Source: CAZLKN01 sp964560135 (GTDB lineage Bacteria; Actinomycetota; JAICYB01). From it: 19,688 nt of DNA. A model generated the notes under the pieces. The model was not told where the DNA came from, ran no database searches, and saw nothing but the letters and a program-made list of their open reading frames with translations. Each line of letters opens with the position of its first letter. The stretch's first letter is position 1. The DNA lies in assembly GCA_964560135.1 (NCBI GenBank), contig CAZLKN010000056.1, forward strand, positions 1-19,688. The letters are read 5' to 3'. Below, in pieces: positions 1-7,716 of this stretch. The position numbers and the translations under genes are program-made.

Positions 1-168
1 CGGGGTAGGTTCAGGGGTCGGCTCCGGGGTCGGTGTGGGCTCCGGCGTCGGTTCCGGGGTAGGCGTCGGTTCCGGCGTCGGTTCCGGGGTAGGCGTGGGG
101 GTCGGCGTCGGCGTGGGGGTCGGCTCCGGGGTGGGGGTTGGCTCCGGGGTGGGTTCGGGGGTCGGGGT
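1..168. repeat. Low-complexity tandem repeat coding for PTPEP/PTP
   Basis: Near-tandem 6- to 18-base units of the types ggcgtcggttcc, ggggtcggctcc and ggggtaggcgtc fill the left edge. They encode the alternating Pro-Thr/Pro-Glu tail of the minus-strand secreted protein. Such tracts vary in length by slippage. The repeat continues past base 1, so its full length is unknown. Confidence 0.8.
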
Positions 169-768
169 GTTCGGCGGCGTCAGTTGCTGTTCGTAGGTGC
201 CGGTCGCCGGCGCGCGGTCCTCGTCGGCTTCGGCGAGGCCGGGGGCCGCGGCCTCGACGAAGTAGTTCAGCACGCCGGTTTCCTCCGGAGGGCTGAGCTG
301 CGCCCGCGCGACCTGGACGGTCACGACGGTCTGACCGTCCTGGACGTTCGTCGTCACGCCGATCGCGTTGCGTGGGTTGTCGCTGCACTCGCCGGTGATC
401 GGGGCCACGTCCCGGACGGCCTCGATGCGGTCGAAGTTCGTCCCCGTGGGCTCGAGGAGCACACAGACCTCGGCGTCGGCGGGGTCGTTGTCGTTGTCGA
501 TCCAGATCGTGATGTCGTCGAAGTCGGTGGCGTTGGGCTCGGGATCCGAGACGAACGTGATCTGGTACTCCACGCCGGGGCTGGCCTCGAGGTCGTCGTG
601 GCACACCTCGTTGATGGCCATGGTCCCGGCATCGCCTTCCTCGGTGCGGTGCTCGTTGCAGTCCGGGAGCGCGCCGGCGCCCCCCAGGATGATCAGGGCG
701 GGGAGGAGCACCAGACCGGCGAGCACCGCCGGCGTGGCGCGAGACGATATGAGACCTCTCAGGCGCAC
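1..768 (-). CDS. Secreted protein with Pro-Thr-Glu repeat tail, 3' end outside window
   Basis: Translating the minus strand from the GTG at 768-766 gives 256 codons open to the window edge. A TAA lies in frame just upstream (780-778), which limits the start to this GTG or a later codon. The N-terminus carries basic residues followed by a hydrophobic stretch ending near GGAGALPDC, typical of a signal peptide. The next 150 residues or so are acidic and beta-rich in appearance, with several Cys and an Asp/Asn-rich patch (WIDNDNDPADAEVC). The last 55 or so visible codons are a PTPEP/PTP repeat, usually a wall-spanning or cell-surface stalk, so an anchor may follow beyond the window. I do not recognise the folded domain. 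A GGGAG lies about 14 nt upstream of the GTG, which is rather far. The gene is divergent from the MauE-like gene. Confidence 0.75.
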   Translation of the reverse strand, partial: MRLRGLISSRATPAVLAGLVLLPALIILGGAGALPDCNEHRTEEGDAGTMAINEVCHDDLEASPGVEYQITFVSDPEPNATDFDDITIWIDNDNDPADAEVCVLLEPTGTNFDRIEAVRDVAPITGECSDNPRNAIGVTTNVQDGQTVVTVQVARAQLSPPEETGVLNYFVEAAAPGLAEADEDRAPATGTYEQQLTPPNTPTPEPTPEPTPTPEPTPTPTPTPTPTPEPTPEPTPTPEPTPEPTPTPEPTPEPTP

Positions 769-833
769 TTCGCAAGCTTACGCTCCCACCGCAACCGCTT
801 CCAGGTTCTCGGCGGCCGTCCCCACGGAGCGGA

Positions 834-1295
834 ATGGCCGCGCCACGCCGGCGGGTTGTCCGAGGGATGGCACCCGGACGCTCGAAAGGTCTGGCCCGCG
901 TCTACCTCGGCGTGCTCCTCGCCGCCATGGCGGCCGGACAGGCGATCTCGTGGGACGTGTTCGTCGATGCGGTCTCCAGCTACCGGACCGGCCCCGCCGG
1001 GGTGATCGCGGCGCTGCTGCTGGGGGCCGAGGCTCTCGCCGCGGTGGGGCTGCTCGTGAACCCGCCGAATGCCCGGACCCGGTCCGCGGCGGCCTGGCTC
1101 GGCCTGGCAGTGGCCGTTGGTTGGAGCGCGCTCGCGGTGCAGGCATTCGCGCGGGGGCTCGTCGTCCCGAACTGCGGATGCTTCGGGGCCCACCTCGCGC
1201 AGAGCCTCAACTGGACGGTGCTCGTCCAGGATGCGGCGTTCGTAGGACTCGCGGCCTGGCACCTGCGGGGTGCCCGGGAGCCGGGCGGACGTTGA
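834..1295 (+). CDS. MauE/DoxX-like four-helix membrane protein
   Basis: This 153-residue protein has four predicted membrane segments at about residues 24-42, 55-75, 86-105 and 125-145. A C-x-C-F-G motif (VPNCGCFGAH, Cys114 and Cys116) sits between helices 3 and 4. That architecture and the CGCFG signature fit the MauE/DoxX-like redox-associated family. MauE itself is needed for maturation of the disulfide-rich methylamine dehydrogenase. Here a role in disulfide or redox handling for the Cys-containing secreted propellers and cupredoxins downstream is an inference. The start may instead be the ATG at 867 (142 aa); the 834 start has a GGAG four bases upstream, while the 867 start has GAGGG almost touching it. 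A 164-base gap separates it from the first cupredoxin, so it may not share that operon. Confidence 0.75.
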   Translation: MAAPRRRVVRGMAPGRSKGLARVYLGVLLAAMAAGQAISWDVFVDAVSSYRTGPAGVIAALLLGAEALAAVGLLVNPPNARTRSAAAWLGLAVAVGWSALAVQAFARGLVVPNCGCFGAHLAQSLNWTVLVQDAAFVGLAAWHLRGAREPGGR

Positions 1296-1340
1296 AGTTG
1301 TGGGGCGCGATAACGGGAGGCGGCCCGAACTGAGCGTCCA

Positions 1341-1370
1341 CACAAAGGAAACTCTCCCCGGGGGGAGAAC
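1341..1370 (+). promoter_or_regulatory. Candidate bipartite promoter/operator of the cupredoxin-propeller operon
   Basis: CACAAAGG (1341-1348) is followed after 18 bases by GAAC (1367-1370). The same pair in the same orientation lies upstream of the other two cupredoxin-led transcription units. The inverted repeat TCTCCCC-GG-GGGGAGA (1353-1368) sits between and partly overlaps the boxes, as an operator would. The implied leader to the ATG at 1460 is under 100 bases. Spacing resembles a -35/-10 pair, but neither box matches a sigma consensus I know. Confidence 0.35.
1353..1368. repeat. 16-base inverted repeat TCTCCCC-GG-GGGGAGA
   Basis: The arms are a perfect 7+7 base match with a two-base spacer. 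This is too short a loop for a hairpin and more like a dimeric protein binding site. It lies in the only intergenic gap before the long operon. Confidence 0.5.
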
Positions 1371-1459
1371 TTGAGAAGGGAGACGCTGGATCCCCCTGAA
1401 GGACGTACCTGGAGGGTGGGGTCCGCGCCGACGTATCCGAACAGACAAGGAGAATGCAG

Positions 1460-1837
1460 ATGTCGAAGAAGCGGGTTGCAGCTCTCGCCGCCGCAGCGGG
1501 TTTGGCCCTGGCTATGATCAGTCCCACTCCCGCGCAGGCCGCCGCGAACCTCGGTGTCGCGGTTCCCGGGAGCTTCACCGCCGGCTACGCCACACCGGTG
1601 ATCGTCGTGACCAAAGACGCGCCGTTCAACTTCGTGAGCGCCGACATCCAGGGGCACGACATCGTTTCGGTGGCCCCCGGGTCCGTCCGCGGCCACTACC
1701 TGTTCGCCAGCGACGTCATCCCCCTGGCCGGCGTCTCCGAGGTCCAGGGCATGCAGAACACCGTGTCCGGAGAGACCTACGAGTTCTTCTGCAGCATCCA
1801 CCCCGGCACCATGCGGGGAGAGCTGACCGTCCTCTAG
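1460..1837 (+). CDS. Secreted small blue-copper protein (cupredoxin 1)
   Basis: This 125-residue protein has an N-terminal signal peptide (basic MSKKR, Ala-rich core, cleavage likely after PAQA). The mature part is a single plastocyanin-like domain with a complete type 1 copper set: His66 (QGHDIV) and the C-terminal CSIHPGTM motif giving Cys111, His114 and Met118. Soluble cupredoxins of this class carry single electrons between redox enzymes outside the membrane. The start was chosen at 1460 because AAGGAG (1447-1452) lies seven bases upstream; the ATG at 1454 would have only one base of spacing. It is the first gene of a run of cupredoxins and PQQ-type propellers. Unlike its neighbours it lacks the extra Cys pair between His and the C-terminal ligand loop. 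Confidence 0.88.
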   Translation: MSKKRVAALAAAAGLALAMISPTPAQAAANLGVAVPGSFTAGYATPVIVVTKDAPFNFVSADIQGHDIVSVAPGSVRGHYLFASDVIPLAGVSEVQGMQNTVSGETYEFFCSIHPGTMRGELTVL

Positions 1838-1840
1838 GGA

Positions 1841-1853
1841 CTCCCGACGGGAG
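1841..1853 (+). other. Short inverted repeat just after cupredoxin 1
   Basis: CTCCC-gac-GGGAG follows the TAG stop by three bases. With five base pairs, a three-base loop and no T-run it is weak as a terminator. It could damp or process the message before cupredoxin 2. Confidence 0.25.
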
Positions 1854-1909
1854 GGTCACGGCAGTCTGATCCGAGTGTGAGGGTGCAGCAACGCGAGGGA
1901 GGGGGATGT

Positions 1910-2335
1910 ATGGCTCTACATGGAAGCATCGTGCGGACCACCCGGAGGACCGCGGTCGCCGGGCTCGTCATGGGGATGGCGCTTGTGCTGCTGGCCCCCA
2001 TGCCGGCCCAGGCGATCGTCGGTGCCGCCGGACCAGGGAGCGCCGAGGACGGGTACGTCACGCCTTTGATCTATGTCAACACGTTCACGAAGACCGCGTT
2101 CTTCGTGAACGCGGATCCGGAGCAGCAGCACAACATCACCGCGCAGCGTGCCTTCGGGCCCGACGACCAACCGTGGTGCGAGGACGGGAAACCGTGCCCG
2201 CTGTTCTGGACGGAGACCATCTCCGCGGGCGTCACACCGATCCTGGGCCTGGAGAACACCTTCGGGGCGGTCCCATACCTGTTCCACTGCACGATCCATC
2301 CCGAAACGATGCAGGGCGAACTGCTCGTCCTCTAG
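1910..2335 (+). CDS. Secreted cupredoxin 2 with extra Cys pair
   Basis: This 141-residue protein has a signal peptide (twin-Arg-like TRRTAVAG is followed by a hydrophobic core and PAQA). The mature domain is plastocyanin-like, with His74 (QQHNIT) and FHCTIHPETM giving Cys127, His130 and Met134, a complete type 1 copper site. Between them is an insertion with Cys90 and Cys96 in a W-C...C-P-L-F-W pattern, shared with cupredoxins 3 and 4 and probably a disulfide. The start is the ATG at 1910, behind GGGAGGGGG with a four-base spacer; the in-frame GTG at 1877 lacks such a site. The TRRTAVAG stretch is not a convincing Tat motif, so Sec export is more likely. It is followed 17 bases later by cupredoxin 3, indicating one message. 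Confidence 0.87.
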   Translation: MALHGSIVRTTRRTAVAGLVMGMALVLLAPMPAQAIVGAAGPGSAEDGYVTPLIYVNTFTKTAFFVNADPEQQHNITAQRAFGPDDQPWCEDGKPCPLFWTETISAGVTPILGLENTFGAVPYLFHCTIHPETMQGELLVL

Positions 2336-2352
2336 AGACCGGAGAAGGACCA

Positions 2353-2844
2353 ATGAGGGGTAGGCTCCGGCATCTGGCGATCGTATGGGCCGTTCTCGCC
2401 GCGGCCGTCGTCATGGTGTCGCCTGTGAACGCTCAGCAGGAACCGCCTCCCGACGACGGTCCGACCGACTGGCCGGGTGTGATCGCCTTCGGGGGCCCGG
2501 GAAGCTTCGCTCTCGGTTGGACGACACCGAGGCTCGTGGTGCCGCAGGGTGTTCCGATCACGCTCATGGTCGTCGACGCCCAGCCGCACAACTTCGTCGC
2601 ACTCGGTGTGTACGGCTCGGACGACAACTTCTGGTGCGACCTCATGAATTCCTCACCGGGGTCATGCCCGCGGTTCTGGAGCGAGTTGATCTTCGGCCCC
2701 CAGGCGGCGACGAGGCCCGAGGGACAGGGGCTCGGAGAGGTGTTCACGCCCGTGTACGGGCTCGAGGACCTCGAACCCGGCGACTACCCGTTCTACTGCT
2801 CGGTCCATGCGTCGTTCATGCAAGGGATCCTGACGATCGTTTGA
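2353..2844 (+). CDS. Secreted cupredoxin 3, paired with propeller A
   Basis: This 163-residue protein has a signal peptide ending near PVNAQQ and an acidic, Pro-rich linker before a plastocyanin-like domain. The copper ligands are His79 (QPHNFV) and YCSVHASFM, giving Cys149, His152 and Met156. The Cys pair Cys95/Cys105 lies in the W-C...C-P-x-F-W insertion. The start at 2353 is supported by GGAGAAGG four bases upstream; the longer frame from 1906 is only a shadow of cupredoxin 2. It shares the GVYGSDD stretch and the W-C...C-P-x-F-W layout with cupredoxin 4. Each of the two stands directly upstream of a propeller of the same subgroup. It is likely the electron acceptor of propeller A, by analogy with amicyanin or azurin serving quinoproteins. 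Confidence 0.87.
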   Translation: MRGRLRHLAIVWAVLAAAVVMVSPVNAQQEPPPDDGPTDWPGVIAFGGPGSFALGWTTPRLVVPQGVPITLMVVDAQPHNFVALGVYGSDDNFWCDLMNSSPGSCPRFWSELIFGPQAATRPEGQGLGEVFTPVYGLEDLEPGDYPFYCSVHASFMQGILTIV

Positions 2845-2885
2845 GGGCATCGCAGGTGATCACGACACGAAGGATGGAGGGGATG

Positions 2886-4520
2886 ATGATCTCGAAACGC
2901 ATCACGCTCATCGCGCTGCTGGCGATGCTGGCCCCGCTCGCCGTATTGAACGGAGGGGCAAGCGCGCAGGAGGCCGACCCGGCTTGCGCGGATGATTCGA
3001 GCTACCCGGATGGGGTCCATCCGGGCGGCGACTGGCGGCGCCTGGCGCAGGACCCGCAGTCGACGCGGTTCCAGCCCGCCGAGGACCAGATCGGTCCCGA
3101 CAACGTCACCTCGCTCGAGGTGAAGTGGTCGTTCTCGGTTTCGAGCGCGCCCGGTGGAACCGGGAACTTCCAGTCGACGACGACGGTTGCCGACGGCTGT
3201 GCCTATGCGGGCACGTCCAACGGCTGGGTGTTCGCGCTCAACGCGGACACCGGCGAGATCGTGTGGCAGGAGCAGACGGGCGGCGGTCCACCGGGCGGTC
3301 ACTTCGCGCTGCCGGTGGTCGACGGACGGGTCTTCGGAGCCGTGTCCGCCCCCGGGGCGCTGCGACACTTCGCCCTGGATGCCAAGACCGGCGAGGAGGA
3401 GTACATCTCGCTGGACCTGAACAGCCTCGATCCGCGTGAGGGCAGCGTTATCAACTCCTCGCCGGTGATCTTCGACGGCCTCGCCTTCGTCACGCTGGCC
3501 GGTGGCCGTCCGGGTCAGAACAAGCGAGTTCCGTACTTCCTGTTCGACACGACAGCCGCGCCGACGGCGGTCGACCCGGAGACGGGTGAGCCGAGGATGG
3601 AACCCATCCACACCGGCTACGCCATCCCGGAGAAGGACCTCGAGCACGGATACAGCGGTGGCGGTATCTGGTCGACGGCTGCGGTGGACCCCGCGAAGGG
3701 CTACCTGTACGTGGGGACGTCCGACTCCGAGACCTACGGCCAGCAGCACCGCAACCACAGCGCGGTGCTGAAGATCGACGTGGCCCGGCACCGTGACGGT
3801 GACGGCAACCGGATCGCCGACGGGGGCCACCCGACCAACCCGGAATTCGGGGAGATCGTCGACTCGTACAAGGGACTGGTGGACCAGGGATACACCGCCG
3901 GCACCGACAAGCAGCCGTTGTGTGAGGAGAACGGCGACCTCGGCGCCGAGCTGTACTTCGGCGGCGAGTCCAGCATCACGTGCGCGGAGTTGGACGTCGA
4001 CTTCGGCTCATCGCCCGCCTTCTACACCGACGAAGAGGGCGATGACGTCGTGGTGATCATGCAGAAGGCCTGCCTGCTGCACGGTGTCTTCGCCGACTTC
4101 ATGCAGGAGAAGTGGCGGGCGACGCTCAGCAACCCGGACGCGTTCGGTTGTGCGGCCCCGGGAGCGGTCGACACCGACCGCAACATGATCTTCAACTCTG
4201 CGGACCCCGGGAACATCTGGGGGATGACCGACACGTCGTGGAAGCGGTGGGTCTCGCCCAGCGGTAGCGGTGCCCGCTACCAGCCGATGTCCACGGCCAA
4301 CGGCGTCACCTACACGGTGGACAACGCCGGGAACCTGCTCGGCTATGACTCCGAGACCGGTGTTCCGCTGCTCGTCCGCAACATGGGTGCGGACGTTGGC
4401 GATGTGTGCACGACGCTGTCCGGCGGCGTGTCGATCGCCCGGAACATGGTCATCGCGACCTGTGACATCGGGGTAGACGGCGGCGGTTGGATCGTCGCTT
4501 ACGGTCTGCCCGGCGAATAG
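2886..4520 (+). CDS. Secreted PQQ-type beta-propeller A (PVA-dehydrogenase-like)
   Basis: This 544-residue protein has a signal peptide ending around GASA. The mature N-terminus (HPGGDW...TRFQP...NVTSL.VKWSF) is the usual entry strand of quinoprotein alcohol and polyvinyl-alcohol dehydrogenases. PQQ-propeller repeats follow: GWVFALNADTGEIVW at 113-127, IWSTAAVD at 261-268 with YVGTSD, the DVDFGSSP block at 370-377, QKACLLHG near 393-400, and YQPMSTANGVTYTVDNAG before the end. Substrate and cofactor cannot be read directly. Cys34/105, 346/366, 396, 422 and 508/526 suggest several disulfides. The start is the ATG at 2886 (GGAGG five bases upstream); ATGs at 2874 and 2883 have poor spacing. Its closest relative here is propeller G, which shares the GGGPPGGHFAL stretch and the QKAC variant. 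Confidence 0.85.
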   Translation: MISKRITLIALLAMLAPLAVLNGGASAQEADPACADDSSYPDGVHPGGDWRRLAQDPQSTRFQPAEDQIGPDNVTSLEVKWSFSVSSAPGGTGNFQSTTTVADGCAYAGTSNGWVFALNADTGEIVWQEQTGGGPPGGHFALPVVDGRVFGAVSAPGALRHFALDAKTGEEEYISLDLNSLDPREGSVINSSPVIFDGLAFVTLAGGRPGQNKRVPYFLFDTTAAPTAVDPETGEPRMEPIHTGYAIPEKDLEHGYSGGGIWSTAAVDPAKGYLYVGTSDSETYGQQHRNHSAVLKIDVARHRDGDGNRIADGGHPTNPEFGEIVDSYKGLVDQGYTAGTDKQPLCEENGDLGAELYFGGESSITCAELDVDFGSSPAFYTDEEGDDVVVIMQKACLLHGVFADFMQEKWRATLSNPDAFGCAAPGAVDTDRNMIFNSADPGNIWGMTDTSWKRWVSPSGSGARYQPMSTANGVTYTVDNAGNLLGYDSETGVPLLVRNMGADVGDVCTTLSGGVSIARNMVIATCDIGVDGGGWIVAYGLPGE

Positions 4521-4535
4521 CTCCGAATGGTTCTT

Positions 4536-4580
4536 CGGCCCGTCGCCCCGGGTCGTACTTCGATCCGGGGCGACGGGCCG
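4536..4580 (+). terminator. Strong intercistronic hairpin between propellers A and B
   Basis: CGGCCCGTCGCCCCGG (4536-4551) pairs perfectly with 4565-4580. A G-T wobble and three more pairs extend the stem inwards to leave the five-base loop tactt, so about 20 pairs in all. No T-run follows, so it may be a non-canonical terminator, an attenuator, or an RNA-stabilising or processing element. It sits 15 bases after the A stop and about 15 bases before the ribosome-binding site of B. Confidence 0.65.
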
Positions 4581-4609
4581 GTGTCTTCACCGACGAGAGG
4601 ATGGAACGC

Positions 4610-6082
4610 ATGGCCCTACAAGCAAGACTCGCGCGCGCCGGCGTGTTCTGCGTCGTGCTCGCTCTGCTCGCCGGGATGCACACGCCGACCGGCGCGCAGG
4701 AGGTCTCAGCCTGCGCCAAGCAGGGTCAGCTCCCCGGACAGCTCGGCGGCGATTGGGCCATGTACGGCAAGGACCTGACCAACTCTCGCCATCAGGACGA
4801 GGAGTTCACCTTCGACTCGACGTGGGCGAGGATCCTGGTCCCGGAGTGGACGTTCTCCTCCGCGGACGCCGGCGGCGATGGTGACTTCACGGGAACCCCG
4901 ATCGTGGCCGGCGGTTGCATGTTCGTCGGCTCCAACACCGGTTGGGTGTTCGGGGTCAACGCCACCACGGGGGAACTCGAGTGGAAGACCAAGCTCGACG
5001 CGGGTGAGGCCGCACCGCTCGTCGGCGGCATCCCGTCGACCGTTGCGGTTGCCGGCGGCCACGTCTATGTGAACGTCAACCGCACCGGCTCGCCCTACGT
5101 GGCGATGCTCGACCAGCACGACGGGTCCCTCGTGGAGACCCGGACGGTCGCCACGTCCGCCGGGTCGAGCCTGTACGCCAGCCCGGTGCCCTTCGGTGAC
5201 CTGCTCTTCGTTGGTGTCTCCGCCCCGACCTCGTCGGGCAGCGGACGGTTCCTGCTGCTCGACGCCGGCGATCTCACGGTCCGCGCCGACACGTCGGTGA
5301 TCCTGCAGTCCGACGTGGACGCCGGGTTCACGGGGGCCGGGATCTGGGCCACCCCCGCGATCGACACCGATGCGGGCTACGCGTACGTGGGCACCGGGGA
5401 GCCGGGCGACGGGGAGATGGAGCACGAGCACGCCAACGCGCTGATCAAGATCGGCGTCGATCCCGCCAGAGACGATTTCGGCCAGGTCGTGGGGAGCTAC
5501 AAGAACAACATCTACGAGGTCCACCCCGTGGTCTCGTCGGCCGACCCGCACTTCGATTTCGGTGCCTCGCCCAACCTGTTCACCACGACCGACGGCACAC
5601 AGCTCGTGGGAGCACTCCAGCGGGCCGGGGTCTACCACGCCGTGGATACCGACTCCATGGACGGTGTGTGGACGACCGTGGTCGGCCCCACGCAGATCCT
5701 CGGGAATGCGAGCTCTTCGGCGTACGACGGCTCCGCCATCTACGTGTCCGTGAACCCGGGTCTGCTGTATTCGCTGGATCCGGATTCCGGACTGTACAAC
5801 TGGGTCAGCGCCTCGGCGGACGCCGTCCGCTACCAGCCGCTCGCCGTCGCCAACGGGGTCGCCTACACGGTGGACTCGACCGGGTTCTTCGACGCCTTCG
5901 AAACGGGTGCGGGCACGCCCATCCTGAAGCAGCCACTGGCGCTCGGAGCCCAGACGGATGCCCCGGTGAGCCTGGGTGGAGTCGCCGTCGCTCGGAACCG
6001 CGTCTATGCGGCGGTCGGGACGAGCCTCGGCGAGACCGGCTACGTGGTGGCGTACAACACGCTCATCTCCCGGCCGTTCTGA
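4610..6082 (+). CDS. Secreted PQQ-type beta-propeller B
   Basis: This 490-residue protein has a signal peptide (MALQARLARAG, hydrophobic core, TGAQ). The mature part opens with GGDWAMYGKDLTNSRHQ, the standard quinoprotein N-terminal strand, then CMFVGSNTGWVFGVNATTG, GIWATPAID with YVGTGEPG, HFDFGASPNLF and GVYHAVDTDSM. The order matches propeller A. The loop between the YK and DFG anchors is short and has no Cys pair, and the QKSG motif is QRAG. It lies 89 bases after A across the strong hairpin, so it may be expressed at a different level from A. GAGAGG precedes the ATG at 4601 directly, and the ATG at 4610 has better spacing (nine bases); I chose the latter. Substrate is unknown. It is PVA-dehydrogenase-like by overall pattern. 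Confidence 0.83.
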   Translation: MALQARLARAGVFCVVLALLAGMHTPTGAQEVSACAKQGQLPGQLGGDWAMYGKDLTNSRHQDEEFTFDSTWARILVPEWTFSSADAGGDGDFTGTPIVAGGCMFVGSNTGWVFGVNATTGELEWKTKLDAGEAAPLVGGIPSTVAVAGGHVYVNVNRTGSPYVAMLDQHDGSLVETRTVATSAGSSLYASPVPFGDLLFVGVSAPTSSGSGRFLLLDAGDLTVRADTSVILQSDVDAGFTGAGIWATPAIDTDAGYAYVGTGEPGDGEMEHEHANALIKIGVDPARDDFGQVVGSYKNNIYEVHPVVSSADPHFDFGASPNLFTTTDGTQLVGALQRAGVYHAVDTDSMDGVWTTVVGPTQILGNASSSAYDGSAIYVSVNPGLLYSLDPDSGLYNWVSASADAVRYQPLAVANGVAYTVDSTGFFDAFETGAGTPILKQPLALGAQTDAPVSLGGVAVARNRVYAAVGTSLGETGYVVAYNTLISRPF

Positions 6083-6141
6083 GCCACAGGCGAGGTCCGG
6101 ACGGGCCCCGGAAGCGGGTGCAGTCGACGAAGGGGGAGGCC

Positions 6142-7716
6142 ATGCGTCCGAGATCCAGCACCGCCATGCTCGTGACGGCCCTGACGGCCGCGGTCCTCGT
6201 GCCGGGCGTGGCGGGAGCCCCCGCGGCCCCCGCGGCCCCCGCCGCCTGCTCGGCCCCCGCCCATCCGGGCGGCGAATGGCCGATGTACGGCCACGACCTT
6301 GCGAACACCCGACACCAGCCCCTCGAGGCCGATCTGTCGCCCGGGACCGCTTCCGACCTCGAGCCCAAGTGGATCTTCTCGTCACGCGGCGCCGGCGGTG
6401 AGGGCGATTTCAGCGGCACGCCGATCGTCGACGGGGGTTGCGTGTTCGTGGGTTCCAACCAGGGTTGGGTCTACGCGATCGACGCCGACTCGGGAGATCC
6501 GGTGTGGAGGCGAGAGCTTCCCGGCGGCGGGGTCGTCAACAACTCCCTGGTCTCCTGGGGCGACGCGGTGTACGCGTACGTCTCGCGCGAGGGATCGCCG
6601 TACGTGGTGGCGCTCGACCGCTCGACCGGAGACGTGCGCTGGGAGACGACGGTCGACGAGCAGGAGGGATCCGACGCCTTCGGGAGCCCGGTGGTCTTCG
6701 ACGGGATCGTCATCGTGGGCATCTCCGGGGACGCCGCCCAGCACGCCGACGAGGACCAGCGGGTCTTCTTCCGCGGGAGCATCGTCCTCGTGGACGCCGG
6801 CACCGGCGACATCCTGCGCAAGACGTGGACGATCCCTCCCGAGGACTGGGACGACGGCTACGCGGGCGGCACCGTGACCACGACCCCCGCCGTGGACCCC
6901 GACACGAAGATCGCCTACGTGGGCACGGGCAGCCCCTTCGTGCCGCAGCTCGAGCACCCGCACACGAACGCGCTCCTCCAGCTCGATGTGGACCGGGACA
7001 GCCCCGGCTTCGGCGAGTTCGGGCCCGTGTACAAGGCCGACACCTACGACGACGTCGTCCCCGGCTTCTCCGAGCTCCCGTGCACCCCGATCCCGTTGAT
7101 CCCGCCGCCGCCCCCGATCGTCCCCACGGGACGCGGCATCGGCGCCTGCGGCGATCAGGACATCGACATCGCTGCCTCGCCGAACCTGTACACCGATGCC
7201 GCGGGCCGGCTTCTCGTGGCCACCAGCCAGAAGTCGGGCACGTTCCACGGGGTGGACGCCGCAACGATGCAGGGCGTATGGCGGACGACCTACGGCCCCC
7301 TCCAGCCCTTCGGGGGCGTGTCGGCCGCCTACGACGGCGAGCGTCTCTACGGCGGTGCCGCGCCCCCGGGGCAGCTGTTCTCGGTCGACCCGTCCACCGG
7401 TGACCTCGGCTGGACGGCGCTCATCGGCGACGTCGCCCACTACGGCATCCCGGTGGCGTCCGCGGGCGGGGTCGTGCTCACCCTCGACGTCCGCGGCTTC
7501 CTCGACGTCTACGAGGCCGAGAGCGGACGGCCGCTGCTGCACCGTCCGCTCCTTCCGGGCCCCGAGGGCTCGCTCACCTTCGGCGGGGTGAGCGTGGCCC
7601 GCAACACCGTGTACGCCGCCATCGGGATGCAGCACACCGGACTCGACCCCTTCGGGGTCCTCGACGGCTACATCGTGGCGCTGGCTGCCTCTCCCACCGC
7701 GGCGTCAGGCCGGTAG
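6142..7716 (+). CDS. Secreted PQQ-type beta-propeller C, divergent at conserved motifs
   Basis: This 524-residue protein has a signal peptide followed by a PAAPAAPAA linker and the entry strand HPGGEWPMYGHDLANTRHQ. Repeats include GCVFVGSNQGWVYAIDADSG and QKSGTFHGVDAATM. Two motifs constant in most paralogues are altered: IWST becomes VTTT, and the DFGASP block reads DIAASP. The loop between the YK anchor and this block is long and Pro-rich (LIPPPPPIVP), bounded by two Cys. These changes suggest a shifted active site or a non-catalytic propeller. The start at 6142 follows GGGGGAGG closely. It is the last gene of the plus-strand run, and its stop overlaps the 3' end of propeller D by 12 bases. 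Confidence 0.83.
   Translation: MRPRSSTAMLVTALTAAVLVPGVAGAPAAPAAPAACSAPAHPGGEWPMYGHDLANTRHQPLEADLSPGTASDLEPKWIFSSRGAGGEGDFSGTPIVDGGCVFVGSNQGWVYAIDADSGDPVWRRELPGGGVVNNSLVSWGDAVYAYVSREGSPYVVALDRSTGDVRWETTVDEQEGSDAFGSPVVFDGIVIVGISGDAAQHADEDQRVFFRGSIVLVDAGTGDILRKTWTIPPEDWDDGYAGGTVTTTPAVDPDTKIAYVGTGSPFVPQLEHPHTNALLQLDVDRDSPGFGEFGPVYKADTYDDVVPGFSELPCTPIPLIPPPPPIVPTGRGIGACGDQDIDIAASPNLYTDAAGRLLVATSQKSGTFHGVDAATMQGVWRTTYGPLQPFGGVSAAYDGERLYGGAAPPGQLFSVDPSTGDLGWTALIGDVAHYGIPVASAGGVVLTLDVRGFLDVYEAESGRPLLHRPLLPGPEGSLTFGGVSVARNTVYAAIGMQHTGLDPFGVLDGYIVALAASPTAASGR

Noticed and set aside
11..775. 254-codon minus-strand frame at the left edge
   Set aside because: It is very Arg/His/Pro-rich. The frame starting at the GTG 768 gives a signal peptide and normal composition, so this one is a shadow of it.
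1371..1446. Riboswitch in the leader of cupredoxin 1
   Set aside because: The GC-rich leader has short possible stems but none of the conserved cores I know (cobalamin, glycine, TPP, SAM, c-di-GMP).
1906..2352. Extended frame joining cupredoxin 2 sequence to cupredoxin 3
   Set aside because: The upstream part is an out-of-frame reading of cupredoxin 2; cupredoxin 3 has its own ribosome-binding site and signal peptide at 2353.
4706..6385. 559-codon minus-strand frame opposite propellers B and C
   Set aside because: It is Arg/Gly-rich and low complexity, crosses two real genes and has no start context. It is a GC-driven antisense shadow.
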